Source: Amphibalanus amphitrite (Eukaryota > Arthropoda > Thecostraca > Balanomorpha > Balanidae). Taken from it: DNA of 64,000 nucleotides. Positions within the stretch are counted from its first letter, which is position 1; each line of letters starts with the position of its first letter. The notes beneath the pieces are model-generated. The model had not been told where the DNA came from. It made no database searches and worked only from the letters and a program-made list of their open reading frames with translations. Shown here piece by piece: positions 22,628-33,867 of this stretch. The position numbers were made by a program, and so were the translations under genes. Location: the NCBI RefSeq assembly GCF_019059575.1, contig NW_024883086.1, positions 1 to 64,000 on the forward strand. The letters run 5' to 3'.

Positions 22628-24058
22628 CTGCAGCACAACAAACACGCAAGCCCCGTCAGTCGGATGTTAACATGTAAGTGCCCACAACAAAGGTTGAGAA
22701 CGATTTTTAAAGCAAGAACACAATTGGATATATAGGCACTATATAGCAACAGGCCTCGATAAAAAATGAAACATTCAGTAGATGCATAAACATTATAATT
22801 TTATCCGCAAGGACTCCATGTAATTTGGCCCATAAAGCATCGATATAATTAGCAAACGAGCGTATTCCTTTGTTGCAACTGAAACCTAAAGCACCGACAC
22901 CACTTGGACTCTGTTATAACGGGAATTGTAAGTACAACGTCTTAGCTAGCTTGATCACGCAGAACCGTCGCATGGGAGACCGCTAAGCACAAATTCGAAA
23001 TCGCTTTATAAAACGACTTCGGCAAAGGTACATTTCATTAATTCGTTGGAACATATGGCTAAAGGTGCACAAAAGAAGCCTCAGGCCAGATAAAAATACG
23101 AAATAAGTTGAGAAACACACTCATTTCATTTGATCAAGCCAGACAACAAATGAATATTCAAATATGGGAGCTATTGGTCCTTCCTCCACATAGAAACATG
23201 AATCTAAATGAACTTTCATATTTCTTGTTGAGATCGTTACAGGGGAGGGTAGGACATATTTCAAAAAATGACCGTCAACATATTTCAAATTACGGACGGC
23301 TAGAGCCAAACACGCATAATAAAAATTCAAACATTCCGATAAAACATAAAAATACCACGGGCACTCCCGAAACGACTGCATACCTTCTCGATGACACCAC
23401 CATTTGAATAATTCGAAAAATACCGACCCTACCAATATTTCATTAATCAAACGTCAGAGTGCTCTGACGCATGTAGCTCTGTCCCCCAGAGTTGATTAAT
23501 TTCACCGCCCTTCCGGACCGCTTGCGTTACGGTTTACGTGTCGCCACCAAACGCAATCTCGGTGTCGCCTTCGCTAAATCTTCGCCCGGAGTTGAGCCCA
23601 GGTGAGCCGAGTTGAGTAAGCGACGCAGCAAACTTGGCCGCAAACGCTGCGTTCAATTAGAGCCGGAGGTTTGACGCAATAGCTACCGGGAAAGGTTGAC
23701 AAGATTTGACGTAGGAAGGCGAACACCAAAGTTGTTGAGCCGTAGCCCAAGAACCGGACTTCGATTGAAAATTTTGTTCGCATTATTTGAATGACGGCAG
23801 TTGCAATTTGATGATTTTCGCTTGATTATTGGTGATCTATGAGCCACGATTATTCATTTGAAAACAAATTCAGAAACCACTGCGGGCGGCGCTCGGCCAC
23901 TGCCCACTTCAAGTGGACACCTAAAATGCGTATGGCCCGTTTGTACCTTTTGTGCGCCATAATCCCATGCACCCATCCCATGCTCGTCAAACATACATTT
24001 ACTGTCGGTTTTGCCATCTGCATCAAACTGGGAAAAATAAATGGTCAGCGTCACTCAC
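22628..24058 (-). other. Putative intron of the minus-strand gene
   Basis: 1,431 bp between two phase-compatible exons, with GT at the minus-strand 5' end (GTGAGTGACG) and AG at the 3' end. A short hairpin lies at about 23453-23472. No transposon ends were recognised inside. Confidence 0.45.
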
Positions 24059-24230
24059 TCGTTGAGGCTAGTCCACGATGGCCGATCAGGGCTCAACAGT
24101 CTCGATAACGCACTGATCCGAGAGTCCGTGTTGGGAACCCGCAGCAGCGCCGGACTCGGCGGGTTGCGCAGGCTGAAGTTTCGAACTCCGCCGATAGGTG
24201 ACGCAGTATTCGATATCGCATGACGACCGT
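24059..24230 (-). CDS. Internal exon of an unidentified Ser/Pro-rich protein (upstream partner of 22.43-22.63 kb)
   Basis: On the minus strand, a strong acceptor (CTTGTTCCTTGCTTTCCAG) precedes 24230 and a consensus donor (AACGA|GTGAGT) follows 24059. The 172 nt are 2 + 56 codons + 2, open throughout. The peptide contains GGVRNFSLRNPPSPALLRV, then SRISALSRLLSPDRPSW, and has the repeated SP/LL character of a disordered signalling-protein region. Splice borders, an open frame and phase agreement with the next exon make this a credible host-gene exon. The upstream exon must end with one base of a split codon. No domain is visible, so no function is assigned. Confidence 0.6.
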
Positions 24231-24441
24231 CTGGAAAGCAAGGAACAAGCCGGGGTTAACCGTTAAACACACGTTCATTGACTGGCAGATCCAGGGGGAT
24301 ATTGAAGGGGGGATATAAGGGGCGCTTAGGACAGAGTCCAAAAGGGTTAGTAAAATAATTTTCCAAATATTCAGCAAAATTAACATTATTAGCGATGACC
24401 TTACGTCTGGGGCGTTCCACGACAAATCGACAAATAAAAAA

Positions 24442-25398
24442 TTAACCCTCGCACGACCAGGCCATTTCTCATAACACGAACGACCAGGGGGGGGGGGGAA
24501 GGGGTTGTTACGACCCCCCCTGGCGTTTCGAAACGGAAGGTCGTAGAGCTTAGCGGAAAAAACCAACGGATTGCTCTCAACGAGATCTCGCGATTGGTGG
24601 TATATTTTTTGGTCCTAGGTCAACATTTGACCTACTTATGACCGGTCAAAGGTCAAATTTTCCGAAAAAATCAAACTTTTTCAACTTTGCGCAACGATTG
24701 CGGCAAAACGGTGAGAGATATTAACTTCAAACCTTCAACAACGTATTCCCCACTCAATTCTGCATCATATATGGTGTTTTTCACTTCTCACTTTTCACTT
24801 TCACTTCTCAGAAATGGCGGCGTACGCTGTACCACATATGACGTCATAACTCCGTGACCTGACCTGACCCGGTCAAGTTTCTTGCACCACACGATGGCCA
24901 ATACTTGCCCCAACATGCATGGGAAGTTTCATGACGATCCATCAAACAATGTGGATAGCATCAGCAGAAAACCTCGGGACTCGGTACACACTTCGTGAAA
25001 ATCCGGCCGGAGGCTGTACCTCTTATGACGTCATAACTCCGTGACCTGACCTGACCCGGTCAATTTTCTTGCACCACACGATAGCCAATGCTTGCCCCAA
25101 CATGCATGGGAAGTTTCATCATGATCCATCAAACAATGTGGGTATCACCGGCAGAAAACCTAGGGATTCGGCGCACATGTTTGGTAACTGTCGGCCGGAG
25201 GCTGTACCTCTTATGACGTCATAACTCCGTGACCTGACATGACCCGATCAATTTTTTTTCGGCAAAAGATGCGCAAAGGTTGCCCCAGAGGGTATTGAAA
25301 ATTTCAGCCCGCTACGACAAGCCGTTTAGCGTGCACTTCGAAAAAACCTCAGGGGGGGGGGGTTGATACAACCCCCCCCCTAGGCGTTCTAGGGTTAA
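24442..25398. mobile_element. TTAA-flanked element F2 (G/C-hairpin family)
   Basis: TTAA at 24442-24445 and 25395-25398 flank termini beginning CCCTCGCACGACC on the left and CCCTAGAACGCCTAGGGG (inward) on the right, which are imperfect inverted repeats. G-run/C-run hairpins lie inside both ends (about 24486-24530 and 25352-25380). The interior carries many TGACCT motifs and a ~187-bp direct repeat. No transposase. Confidence 0.65.
24838..25260. repeat. ~187-bp tandem repeat inside F2
   Basis: A block starting ATGACGTCATAACTCCGTGA occurs at 24838, 25025 and about 25213. The first two full units share the CTTGCACCACACGAT, AACATGCATGGGAAG and GATCCATCAAACAATGTGG segments. The third unit is truncated. 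Confidence 0.85.
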
Positions 25399-25779
25399 AT
25401 TTGCACCCTCATATTTTATTTTTCGTTGAAAACTGGTGTAAGGGGTTGTGATGGGCGGGGAAGCCAGCTGTGGCAAGGATTTTTTTCTCCGAACAACGGT
25501 TTCCGAGATATAGCCTCGGGCAATTCCTGGAGGTCGCGCTGCAGCTCTATGTTTGGCGGCCTATAACTAAAAAACTATTGGTTTTCTACGACAAAAACTT
25601 TATATGGTTCAACTCACAATCAGACGACAAACATTTTGGCTATCTCGTATTTTCATTTTTCGAAAATTTTGATCACGTGACCTTTTGACCTATTTTTCGA
25701 AGAGTGACCTTGATATTTTCCCCACTGAAAGTTGCAATTTTGTCTGATGACGATTAAAGCCTTATCGATTGTCACTCAT

Positions 25780-26530
25780 ATGCGAAAATAAAAAAAGTGG
25801 ATATCGCCCTGCGTTGACCTCAGGTCAGGTCATTTTTATGACCTGTCCATTATTACGAGCAGGAGCGACAGTGAGATCTCGAGAATAAATCAAGATAGCG
25901 ACAAGCGGTAAGCGTTGCAGGGTACAAACGGATAAGGTCTATAATTTTAACTGAGGTCATTTTCAGGTCAGGTCAAAGATGACGTCACAGGAGCAAAAAG
26001 GAAGTCAAAATTGCGGCACTACATATATATGAAGTTTTTCTCGAATAACTTTCAAGGTATCCCAGCTAGGAACAAACCAATAGCACCATCGTGATCCTCT
26101 CGTCGATCCGCATCGAAACATATGTATGTTGACCTCGAAAGGTCGAAAGGTCAAAAGTTGACCTTAGGTCACGTGACGAGCGGGAGCGACAGCGAGATCT
26201 CGAGAATAAAGCAAGATAGCGACAAGCGGTAAACGGTGCAGGGTACACACGGATAAGGTCTATAATTTTTACACAGGTCATTTTCAGGTCAGGTCAAAGA
26301 TGACGTCACAGGAGCAAAAAGGAAGTCGAAATTGCGGCACTACATATATATGAAGTTTTTCTCGAATAACTTTCAAGGTGTCCCAGCTAGGAACAAACTA
26401 ATAGCACCATCGTGATCCTCTCGTCGATCCGCATCGAAAGATATGTATGTTGACCTCGAAAGGTCGAAAGGTCAAAAGTTGACCTAAGGTCACGTGACCT
26501 AAGGGCACTTGTCGATTTGCAGGGCACTTG
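25780..26530. repeat. 321-bp tandem duplication, TGACCT-rich module
   Basis: Two direct copies offset by 321 bp (about 25858-26178 and 26179-26500) are ~95% alike. They share GAGATCTCGAGAATAAA, AGATAGCGACAAGCGGTAA, AAAGATGACGTCACAGGAGC and TTCTCGAATAACTTTCAAGG. Related text appears inverted at about 35905-36070 and in part at 33950, so this module belongs to the TTAA/G-hairpin family even though no poly-G ends are found here. Confidence 0.8.
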
Positions 26531-26954
26531 TCGATTTGTCGTGGAACGTCTGAATCCACATCGAGCTCTGTCAGTGGCAATCACATCGACGTCAGTTCAA
26601 TTTAGCAGCAACATGTCAAGGTTTTGGTCTAGATTTAGGGCTTTCCACAAAAATATAGAAATAGACTAGTGCCGAGTTATCTGTGAAAAAGTGACTCTTG
26701 TTCATTGCTCATGTAGGGAAGGAAATCAATGATCCAATATATATATTTTTTTTAATCAACGCCTCCTTTTGTCCAGTTAGAACTTAAATCATAAAGAGCT
26801 TCACTTGGATAGCGTGTTTTTATGCTTATAAAATGTCAGTCCTATCTTTTCAAACTAACTTGACGCACTCCTTTCCCCATATCTTCCGGTAATACGAAGT
26901 CATACGCGCTACAATGAAAGCCTTTCTGCATACCTAAACGTTTTCTTGTGCATA
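26531..26954. other. No recognised feature
   Basis: AT-rich intergenic sequence without recognised repeats or coding frames. Confidence 0.35.
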
Positions 26955-27445
26955 CACTGAGAAAAATAAAAACTCCCTATAAAAAAATAAAGGGAGTTTT
27001 AAGGGTGTATACACTCTCTAAAAGACCCTTTTACGGGTCACATGACTCTTGAAAGTGAGTTTTATTCCTATGACGACTCTTTTCAAGGTGTATTTTCAGA
27101 GTGTCAAGGAGAAATAGGGGAGTCATGGAGGGTGTCAACACCTTATCCATTAAAGGGTGTATTTTTGACACCCTTTAAAAACCCCCTTCACAGAGTCCGT
27201 TATATTTTCTAGGAGTTTTTTATAGGGTGTCAAGCGGATGAGGGTGTTTTAAGGGGTGTATATATTAAACCTTTTAAAAGGGTGTATTTTTGATACCCTA
27301 TAAAATTCTCTTTACAGAGTACAATATACTTTTAAGGGTATTTTATAGCGTGTCAAGCGAAGACGATGGTGTTTTAAGGGGTGTATATTTTACCCCCGAA
27401 AAAGTGTATTTTTGAAACCATACAAAACTCCCTTTACAGAGTCCA
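26955..27445. mobile_element. Fragment of a CACTGAG-terminus element
   Basis: It starts CACTGAGAAAAATAAAAACTCC at 26955, the same terminus as 3366. It continues with loosely periodic motifs (GGGTGTATTTTTGA, ACACCCTTTAAAAA, TTTACAGAGTCC) for ~480 bp. No inverse end was found, so it is truncated or joined to the next element at about 27450. Confidence 0.5.
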
Positions 27446-27462
27446 TTAACTTTCGCATCATG

Positions 27463-27680
27463 GGCGGGGCATTTCTCATAACACGGAGAGTTGGGTTGAT
27501 ACGACCCCCCAGTACGTATACCTAGGATTCAGCTAAGGGGGCAGAGGAATCCCGGGCCCCCTCCACAGAGGACCCCCTCCAAAGAGTCCCCTCCACAGAG
27601 GGCCCCACCCATGACAGAAGGCCCTCACCTATAATAGAGGGCCCCCTCCACTGAGGAGTCAGAGGGGCCGCGGTCAGACA
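27463..27680. repeat. Remnant of F-family end followed by CCCTCCACAGAGGGCC repeats
   Basis: 27473-27510 matches the left end of F2 (GGCATTTCTCATAACACG and TTGATACGACCCCCC) without the long G run. It is followed by degenerate repeats of CCCTCCACAGAGG to about 27660, similar in style to the 36.4-37.7 kb array. Confidence 0.5.
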
Positions 27681-28779
27681 CAGACACCAGCGGCCATCCA
27701 CAGGCGGCCCCAGGCAGCAAGAAGGACCCTGCAGCTGTCAGTCCGGTCAGAGGGCCCCAGGGCAGGGGCGCGGGAACTACTTTCAGACTGGGGGGGGGCA
27801 CACCATAATAGAGATCAGCCTGGGGTACCCCCAACTCTAGTTTTCTCACCGGTTTAAGGCCACTGATTTTTCGTCCCTTGGCTTTGTCAACAAAAAGGAA
27901 ACATTTGCAAAAAAAGTGCAGTATTTCGTCTCAAAGTTGTGGGCGCACCGCCCCTGCACGGCCCCAGAGTTGGGGGGGGGGGGGGGAAGCTGCTATGGAG
28001 GACCCCGACCGTCCCAACGTGACCCCAGGGACTCCTGCGAATTTCCCTAGACTCTGACGCGACTCCGGCCAACGTGGGGCCCCCGGCCCGCGGGGCCCCG
28101 ACTCCATCCCGGGCCCCGAAAACACTGTGGGGGCTCCGGTCCACCCCCCCTTTAGTACGTCCCTGTTTTCGCTTGCTTTTTTTACCAGCATCTGTCGTCT
28201 CAGTTGTATTGGCCACATGATGGTTGCATGTGACAAGCGCTGAACTATTTGCTGGCCAATTCCCCCCGATATTATTGGCTAATTTTTAGCTCTACCTATT
28301 TGAATTTACATTATAATTTTAAATGAACTTTTCATTTATATTTATTTCAAAAATATTTTATTATTGAAAGTGAGATATATGGTAAAAGCGATAATTTATT
28401 TTAAAAACATTTGTTATATCAGGCGGCGCTGCGTGACGCTAGTTTCCGATTTGTTGTGATGGGTTGTGTCGCGACACGTGTTTGTTGTGGCGGGTTGATC
28501 GAAGAATGAGATCTATAAGATTGAACCGCTGAAGAAAGGTACGTATTTCACTTGTCATGCTATTTGTCCTGTTTTTTTCGCATTAGATCAAGATCATTCA
28601 ATTCGCCTGTCAAATGATTGTTAAGCACGCCGCCTCTCAGTGCTGGTGCCAGTGCCCAGACTGGAAAACATCCATACACTACGCCGGACGCCCGTGAGAC
28701 CCTCATGTGCCGAAATTCGATGCAAGCAATTTTGCGGTGAAATTTCTGCATCATTTGCCCTGAAAGTTGGGTGCATACT
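27681..28779. other. No confident gene; GC-rich then AT-rich stretch
   Basis: A GC-rich block with a G run at about 27973-27988 is followed by AT-rich sequence. At about 28430-28540 a small CpG-containing stretch ends in a donor-like GAAAG|GTACGT, which could mark an untranslated first exon on the plus strand. No partner exon was found. Confidence 0.3.
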
Positions 28780-28939
28780 CAGTGGCGGATCCAGGGGGGG
28801 GGGCAAAATGGGCATTTGCCCCCCCAAACGGCATGATTTTAACATTACGCCTATGGACGATGCATGGAAAGAATCAATAAATTTTTATGGTTTGCCCCCC
28901 CCCCCAAACCTCTGAGCTGGATCCGCCTCTGTGCCTACT
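28772..28939. mobile_element. 152-bp hAT-type MITE with G/C-run ends
   Basis: The element is 28780-28931, from CAGTGGCGGATCCAGG to its inverse (CTGGATCCGCCTCTG). The flanks TGCATACT (28772-28779) and TGCCTACT (28932-28939) agree at 7 of 8 positions, as expected for an ageing 8-bp hAT duplication. G and C runs inside both ends could pair. Confidence 0.75.
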
Positions 28940-29348
28940 TGTGCCGAAGTAAGCCACTTCTACATAACAATAAAGCATGTGCACATCTACCTACCGACGA
29001 AGGCTATGTCAACCAGGAATGTTCGGGGGCCTCGGACGCTCTCCCCTGTTTGAGAATCTGAATCAGTTGATGTTCCCATGAAGACCCAATACCACAATGC
29101 GCGTGTCACACTAGCGTCATGCTGTGGCAAGTTCAGACCCTCTTCAGACCAGCTCGCAGGGCGAGTCTGCTGCTAGATTGACCAGCGTGCTGAAATATCT
29201 GGTGACCACCATTCGCAGTAAAATTTGGTAAATGTCAAGATAAAGTCCTGAGTAGATTTCAAGGATAATTTTTTCATATTCTTACAGTATTTGACATCCT
29301 AAATCCAAAAATGATCTTATATGCCTAGCAAATAAAAGAAAAAATCAA
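28940..29348. other. No recognised feature
   Basis: Unique sequence with no recognisable open frame or repeat. Confidence 0.35.
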
Positions 29349-29484
29349 ACCTGACCTAACCTTACCTACTTACCTATAAACTACCAACCCACACCCTACA
29401 AACCTACAACCTAACAACCTACAACCTACCAACCGACAACCCTAAACCTACAAACCTACAACCTAACCTAACCTAAAACCTAAC
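29349..29484. repeat. Degenerate CCTAA/CCTACAA-rich tract
   Basis: About 135 bases of variants such as AACCTAACCTAACCTAA, ACCTACAACCTA and ACCTACTTACCT. CCTAA is the complement of the arthropod telomere repeat TTAGG. Shorter related patches lie at about 30540-30595 (opposite strand) and 30725-30790. It may be an old interstitial telomere-like tract or simply a simple repeat. Confidence 0.6.
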
Positions 29485-30859
29485 ATTTCTGTTGTTGCAT
29501 GTTTGTATCAACAGTGTCACAATTGTAGTTAGGAGCTCAGCTTGAAAAATACCTAAAATTCTGCTGCAGCCCTGCGCCAAAAAATTCAGCGGCCACCATG
29601 CACTGAATTTGGTGCATGTGAAATTATGCCAGACATGCGCTCAATTTTTCGGCGCAATCCCACCACTACGCCGGAGATATTTGGCATAATGTGTATTTTC
29701 CCAGTCTGGCTCAGTGCCAGAATGTGACACGGTTCTTATTTAGTTTAGAGCCTAGGGTGCAAAATGGCTATTTGGTATTGTAGTTTTTTTCTTCAAAGTT
29801 CGACCCTCATTGTAAGCGTCTTCTGAACACAGCATGAAAATTGCTGACTGATTTAACTGAGAAAACTGGTGAGTGCACTTTGTATCAGTATTGGAGCTAT
29901 GAATAATAATTTCAAAATAAGATTTTAACAATGATAAAATGCTGTTATGTTAATCAAAGTGTGGCTAACCAATAAGTATCCCTGCAAGGTTGTAAATGTA
30001 AATACGAGATGCAATTCTGGGAAAATAGGAACCAAACAGTGACTCAAAATTACATTTTTACTTGGGTGTCAGAGGGGAAAATTATTCAGTGGACAGGGGA
30101 AGAGGGTGGAAAATTTTGGGTCCGGCAAACCTAAAAAAAAACAGATGGTGGTAAAAATGGAAGGAAAATGAATTGATAGCATGCATTTCCTCACAAATGC
30201 AGTAGGATGTACCTTCTAATGTGTGAATCAATATGTTGTTTAGACCATCTATGGAAATGCTCTTTTTTATTGAAGTTGAGAGTGGAAAATTGTCTTCTTT
30301 TGAATGTCATTTCCCACAGAAATCAACTAGTTCTAGGACACTGGAGTCTGGAACCAGGTAGAAATAATTTTGATTAAAGTTGATCGTCTGTGAAATAAAT
30401 GTGCGCCATCCAGTTTTCTCAGTAATTCAGCCAGCAATTCTCGTGCTGTGTTCAAAGAGACGATTACAGTGATGGTTGAACTTAGTACATATACAAAAGG
30501 TCTGCATAGGTTTAAGCATGGATGAAGTATCCATCCATGGCTTAAGGTTGTGAGGTTGTAGGTTGGTGGGTTGTAGGTATGTAGGTTGGGTATTACTATA
30601 GCAGGCATCTTACATGCTGCCAACTGTTTGAAGAAAGTTGCTTGGCTTCAGTTCTTGAGATACTTATATGAAATTGATCATAAAAGTCTCCTAATTATTC
30701 ATTTTTTAGAATTAGGTAAACAATCAAACTTCACCTAAGCTTACCTTCTAACATACAACCTAACAAACTACAAACTTAACATCTACAATGCGTAGGTAAC
30801 TTAAAATGATATTCATGTAAATGTCTCAAGAACTGGATCATAGAGACTTTTCACAAAGT
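29485..30859. other. No recognised feature
   Basis: Unique AT-rich sequence. Only the short GTTGTAGGTTGG-type patch near 30550 stands out. Confidence 0.35.
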
Positions 30860-31102
30860 GTAGTTTAGTTTTCAAATGACCTTTTCCTCGATAATTAATT
30901 GAAAATGCAATAAAAAACAAATATATTGTTTGGCAAATTTTCGAACGCAGTTCATTCTCAAGCCACATGAAACAATTGACAATTGTTTCATGTGGCTTGA
31001 TAATGAACTGTTGTTCGAAAATTTGCCAAACAATATAATATTTGCTTTTTATTGCATTTTCAATTAATTATCGAGGAAAAGGTCATTTGAAAACCAAACT
31101 AC
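30860..31102. mobile_element. 243-bp hairpin MITE
   Basis: Two ~115-base arms, outer ends GTAGTTTAGTTTTCAAATG and its near-complement, are inverted around an ACAATTGACAATTGT centre. Inside the ends is TGACCTTTTCCTCGA, which is shared with the hairpin at 43507-43749. Confidence 0.8.
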
Positions 31103-31340
31103 ATATATCAAGATGTTCCTCGCTAGAGCACTGCATACTATTTCTTCATGCTTTTCACAAAGCATTGACTGCATGTAAGATGCCTGCTACACATGTACGT
31201 TAGTTTATGCTTGGGTAAATGTATGAAGGTTGTGACTGACAAAATATGTAGACTATGATGATGTCACTGGACATATGCTCCTAGTCCTCCAGTTTCCTTT
31301 GACTAGACTCAGTTTTATGCTCATTTATGTCAGTCTAGTG

Positions 31341-31467
31341 TCTACACCTTTCTAGGCGCAAGTTCAAAAAGGTAAAGACCAAATTCAAAAAGTTTATGTT
31401 CGAAATGCACGTGAACGTTTTGAATTTGGTCTTTAACTTTTTGAAATTGCGCATAAAAAGGTGTAGA
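31341..31467. mobile_element. 127-bp hairpin element
   Basis: TCTACACCTTTCTAGGCGCA...AAGACCAAATTCAAAA on the left is mirrored by TTTTGAATTTGGTCTTTAA...AAAAAGGTGTAGA on the right, with a few mismatches. No clear target duplication. Confidence 0.65.
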
Positions 31468-31800
31468 TGTATTCTTTTTTTTTTTTTTACTTATTTGTAT
31501 TTGTTTCAACATTCCCAGATCTGGGCCCGTATTCAGGTCGACGGCGTAACTTAAGTTTTACTTAAGTTGCGCAAATGCGTAAGTAGTTTTTGTATTCAGG
31601 TTGACGGCCTAAGTATCATTTTGGCGTAAGTACATACTTAAGTAAAAATTGTTCAATTCCAGACAACTTACGTAAATCTTGCATTTTGGTATTCAGGTCG
31701 AACGGCGCACGTAAGTGAGGCGTATATTTGGCATTCATGTCAAATCTACTTACGATTGGCGTAAGTATGTCCATTTGTTTATCATTGTGAAGTTACGTGT

Positions 31801-32795
31801 GCTCCGGAGGACACGTAAGTCATTTTTTGAATAGAATAGAAGCTTGAATCACGCATTTATGAATGTATGTGCATGCATTCATGCATGCATGTTTGATGAC
31901 GTAGCTTCGTAGCTAATTAGTTACATATTACTTAATAAACTTTCACTCGTTTTTATCTTAAAATCTTAAAAATATATCTTAAAATGTATACACATATTAA
32001 AATAAATATATATATTACATATATAAAAAATATATACACATATTATGACGTCTTTTCCGGCCGACGTATGGTGGCTAGGAAATTCATTTGTTGAGACACG
32101 AGCCGGTGTCAAATTAACAGTGTAAAATTTTTCCGGTATTAGCCTGGAAAATCACAGTTAATGAAATCTGCTAATTTTTCATCCTGGCTCATAATTTTCA
32201 TCTTTCAACACAAATGCACCAAATCCTTATTCAAATCGGTTAAAATGTCCCAAAATAATGTTAGAAGGTTAAAAACTGCACCTATCATGAAAACCACAAA
32301 AAATATACATGATAAATTATACGCACCTTCCTTTCCAATCAGTAATGATAGTAATGACAATGACACATGGAAATATCTCAGCACAGTGTATGTATCATGC
32401 GCTTCGTGATTGCCTCGATTAAAAAAAGAAACAGAACAATAAAAAGGTGTAGGTAAGTGCAGATAAATACACTCGATAATACAATATTATCAATCAAATA
32501 ATGTCTAAAAATTAAAATTAAATTAATTTATTGCTTTTGTATAAACATTCCCTGAAGAATTGCATTAAACTAGTTCTACAACTGAATGATGAAATTAGGA
32601 TGAAAAAGCATAAAAAAGGCCAGGCTGAGGATGAAATTTTCCAGGTAACCGCGGGGATCTCTCACGCCTTCATGAAGTTTCCAAATCATCTGCTGTTTGG
32701 ATTAGCATGTTAAATGGATCGTTCTCCATGTTTGCTGAAGATATAATCGAAAAATCTTGAATATTAGGGAAATTATAGCTGTTTTCTTACAGAGT
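31801..32795. other. AT-rich stretch, nothing recognised
   Basis: Strongly AT-rich with TATATA clusters near 32000-32040. No credible coding frame. Confidence 0.35.
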
Positions 32796-32996
32796 GTCCG
32801 AGGATGAAAAATTCTTCGATTTTTAGTCACCAGTCGAGAATGCTTGTAGGGAGTCTAGTCAGTATTTTTATGACTGTAATGCATTTTTTAGAAGATAAGA
32901 CACTGGACTTCGTTATAAGATACATACAAACTCTTAGATTGCTGTTGATATAAAAATATTGCCTTTCGAAAATGAACAAAAATTTCATCCTCGGAC
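32796..32996. mobile_element. 201-bp MITE-like element
   Basis: Inverted termini GTCCGAGGATGAAA at 32796 and TTTCATCCTCGGAC ending 32996. The interior is AT-rich and non-coding. No unambiguous target duplication. Confidence 0.55.
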
Positions 32997-33867
32997 TGGT
33001 GTCCAGGCTGCAACATGGACGCAAGCTATCTCATGATTTGATGAAAGATATGGCAAATACTATACATATGTGACAGCCTCTATCATTTTTGAACTGTGTG
33101 GTGCAAGTTTCTTCCGATTTGATGCCATGCAGGCTGGGTAATGTCTCGAGGGAAATTGCACCTCTTACGGTGTCGGGGGCCGGGTTCGGTTTAATGCAAC
33201 GCAATTATTTAGTAGCCGCATTTGCTGGCGCCAGCGTGACAAACTACGGCGCAAACAACGCGTCGCGTGCCTTTCGTTTTCAGAGAGGGTAATGATCAGG
33301 ATATATATAAGCAACGTAATGATAATGCGTCGCTGGGTAGCTCTCTGAAACCTGGTAGGTATTTTTATTTTCAGAATTATTTTAATTTTACATTGTGAAG
33401 AAGTTTTTCACCTTCAACTCGAGCACTATCCTCTCTGAACAGAGAAGATGGTGCTGATTGTTGCCCATAACTTGTGAATAATGACCATAGGTCCATACTG
33501 ATACGATGAAATTTTAGCCCATTTGCTTATATTTTCAACGTGTGCCCATCTAAAACAATGTTTCTGCATTTATTTGATGAGTCTGTCCTGATTATCATCT
33601 TTTCAAAAAACTGTCCCCATTTCTGCTTGTACCTGGATACCTACCTTCTTACCCAATGACTCGGATATGATGATATCAGACATGCAGTCTTGTCAAACCA
33701 TGTGCTAGGTAGCTAATTTTGAGAATGAATTGACTGCAGGAATATTCATTCATAAAAATCATCATTGCATGTTAAGATCGGTCAATTTTTTTCTTCACTG
33801 ACTGGTAAAAAACAAAACTTTTTTCATCTGCACAGGTAACGGTGAAGTAAAAATTTTACACTGCAAA
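32997..33867. other. No recognised feature
   Basis: Unique sequence without a supported exon or element. Confidence 0.35.
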
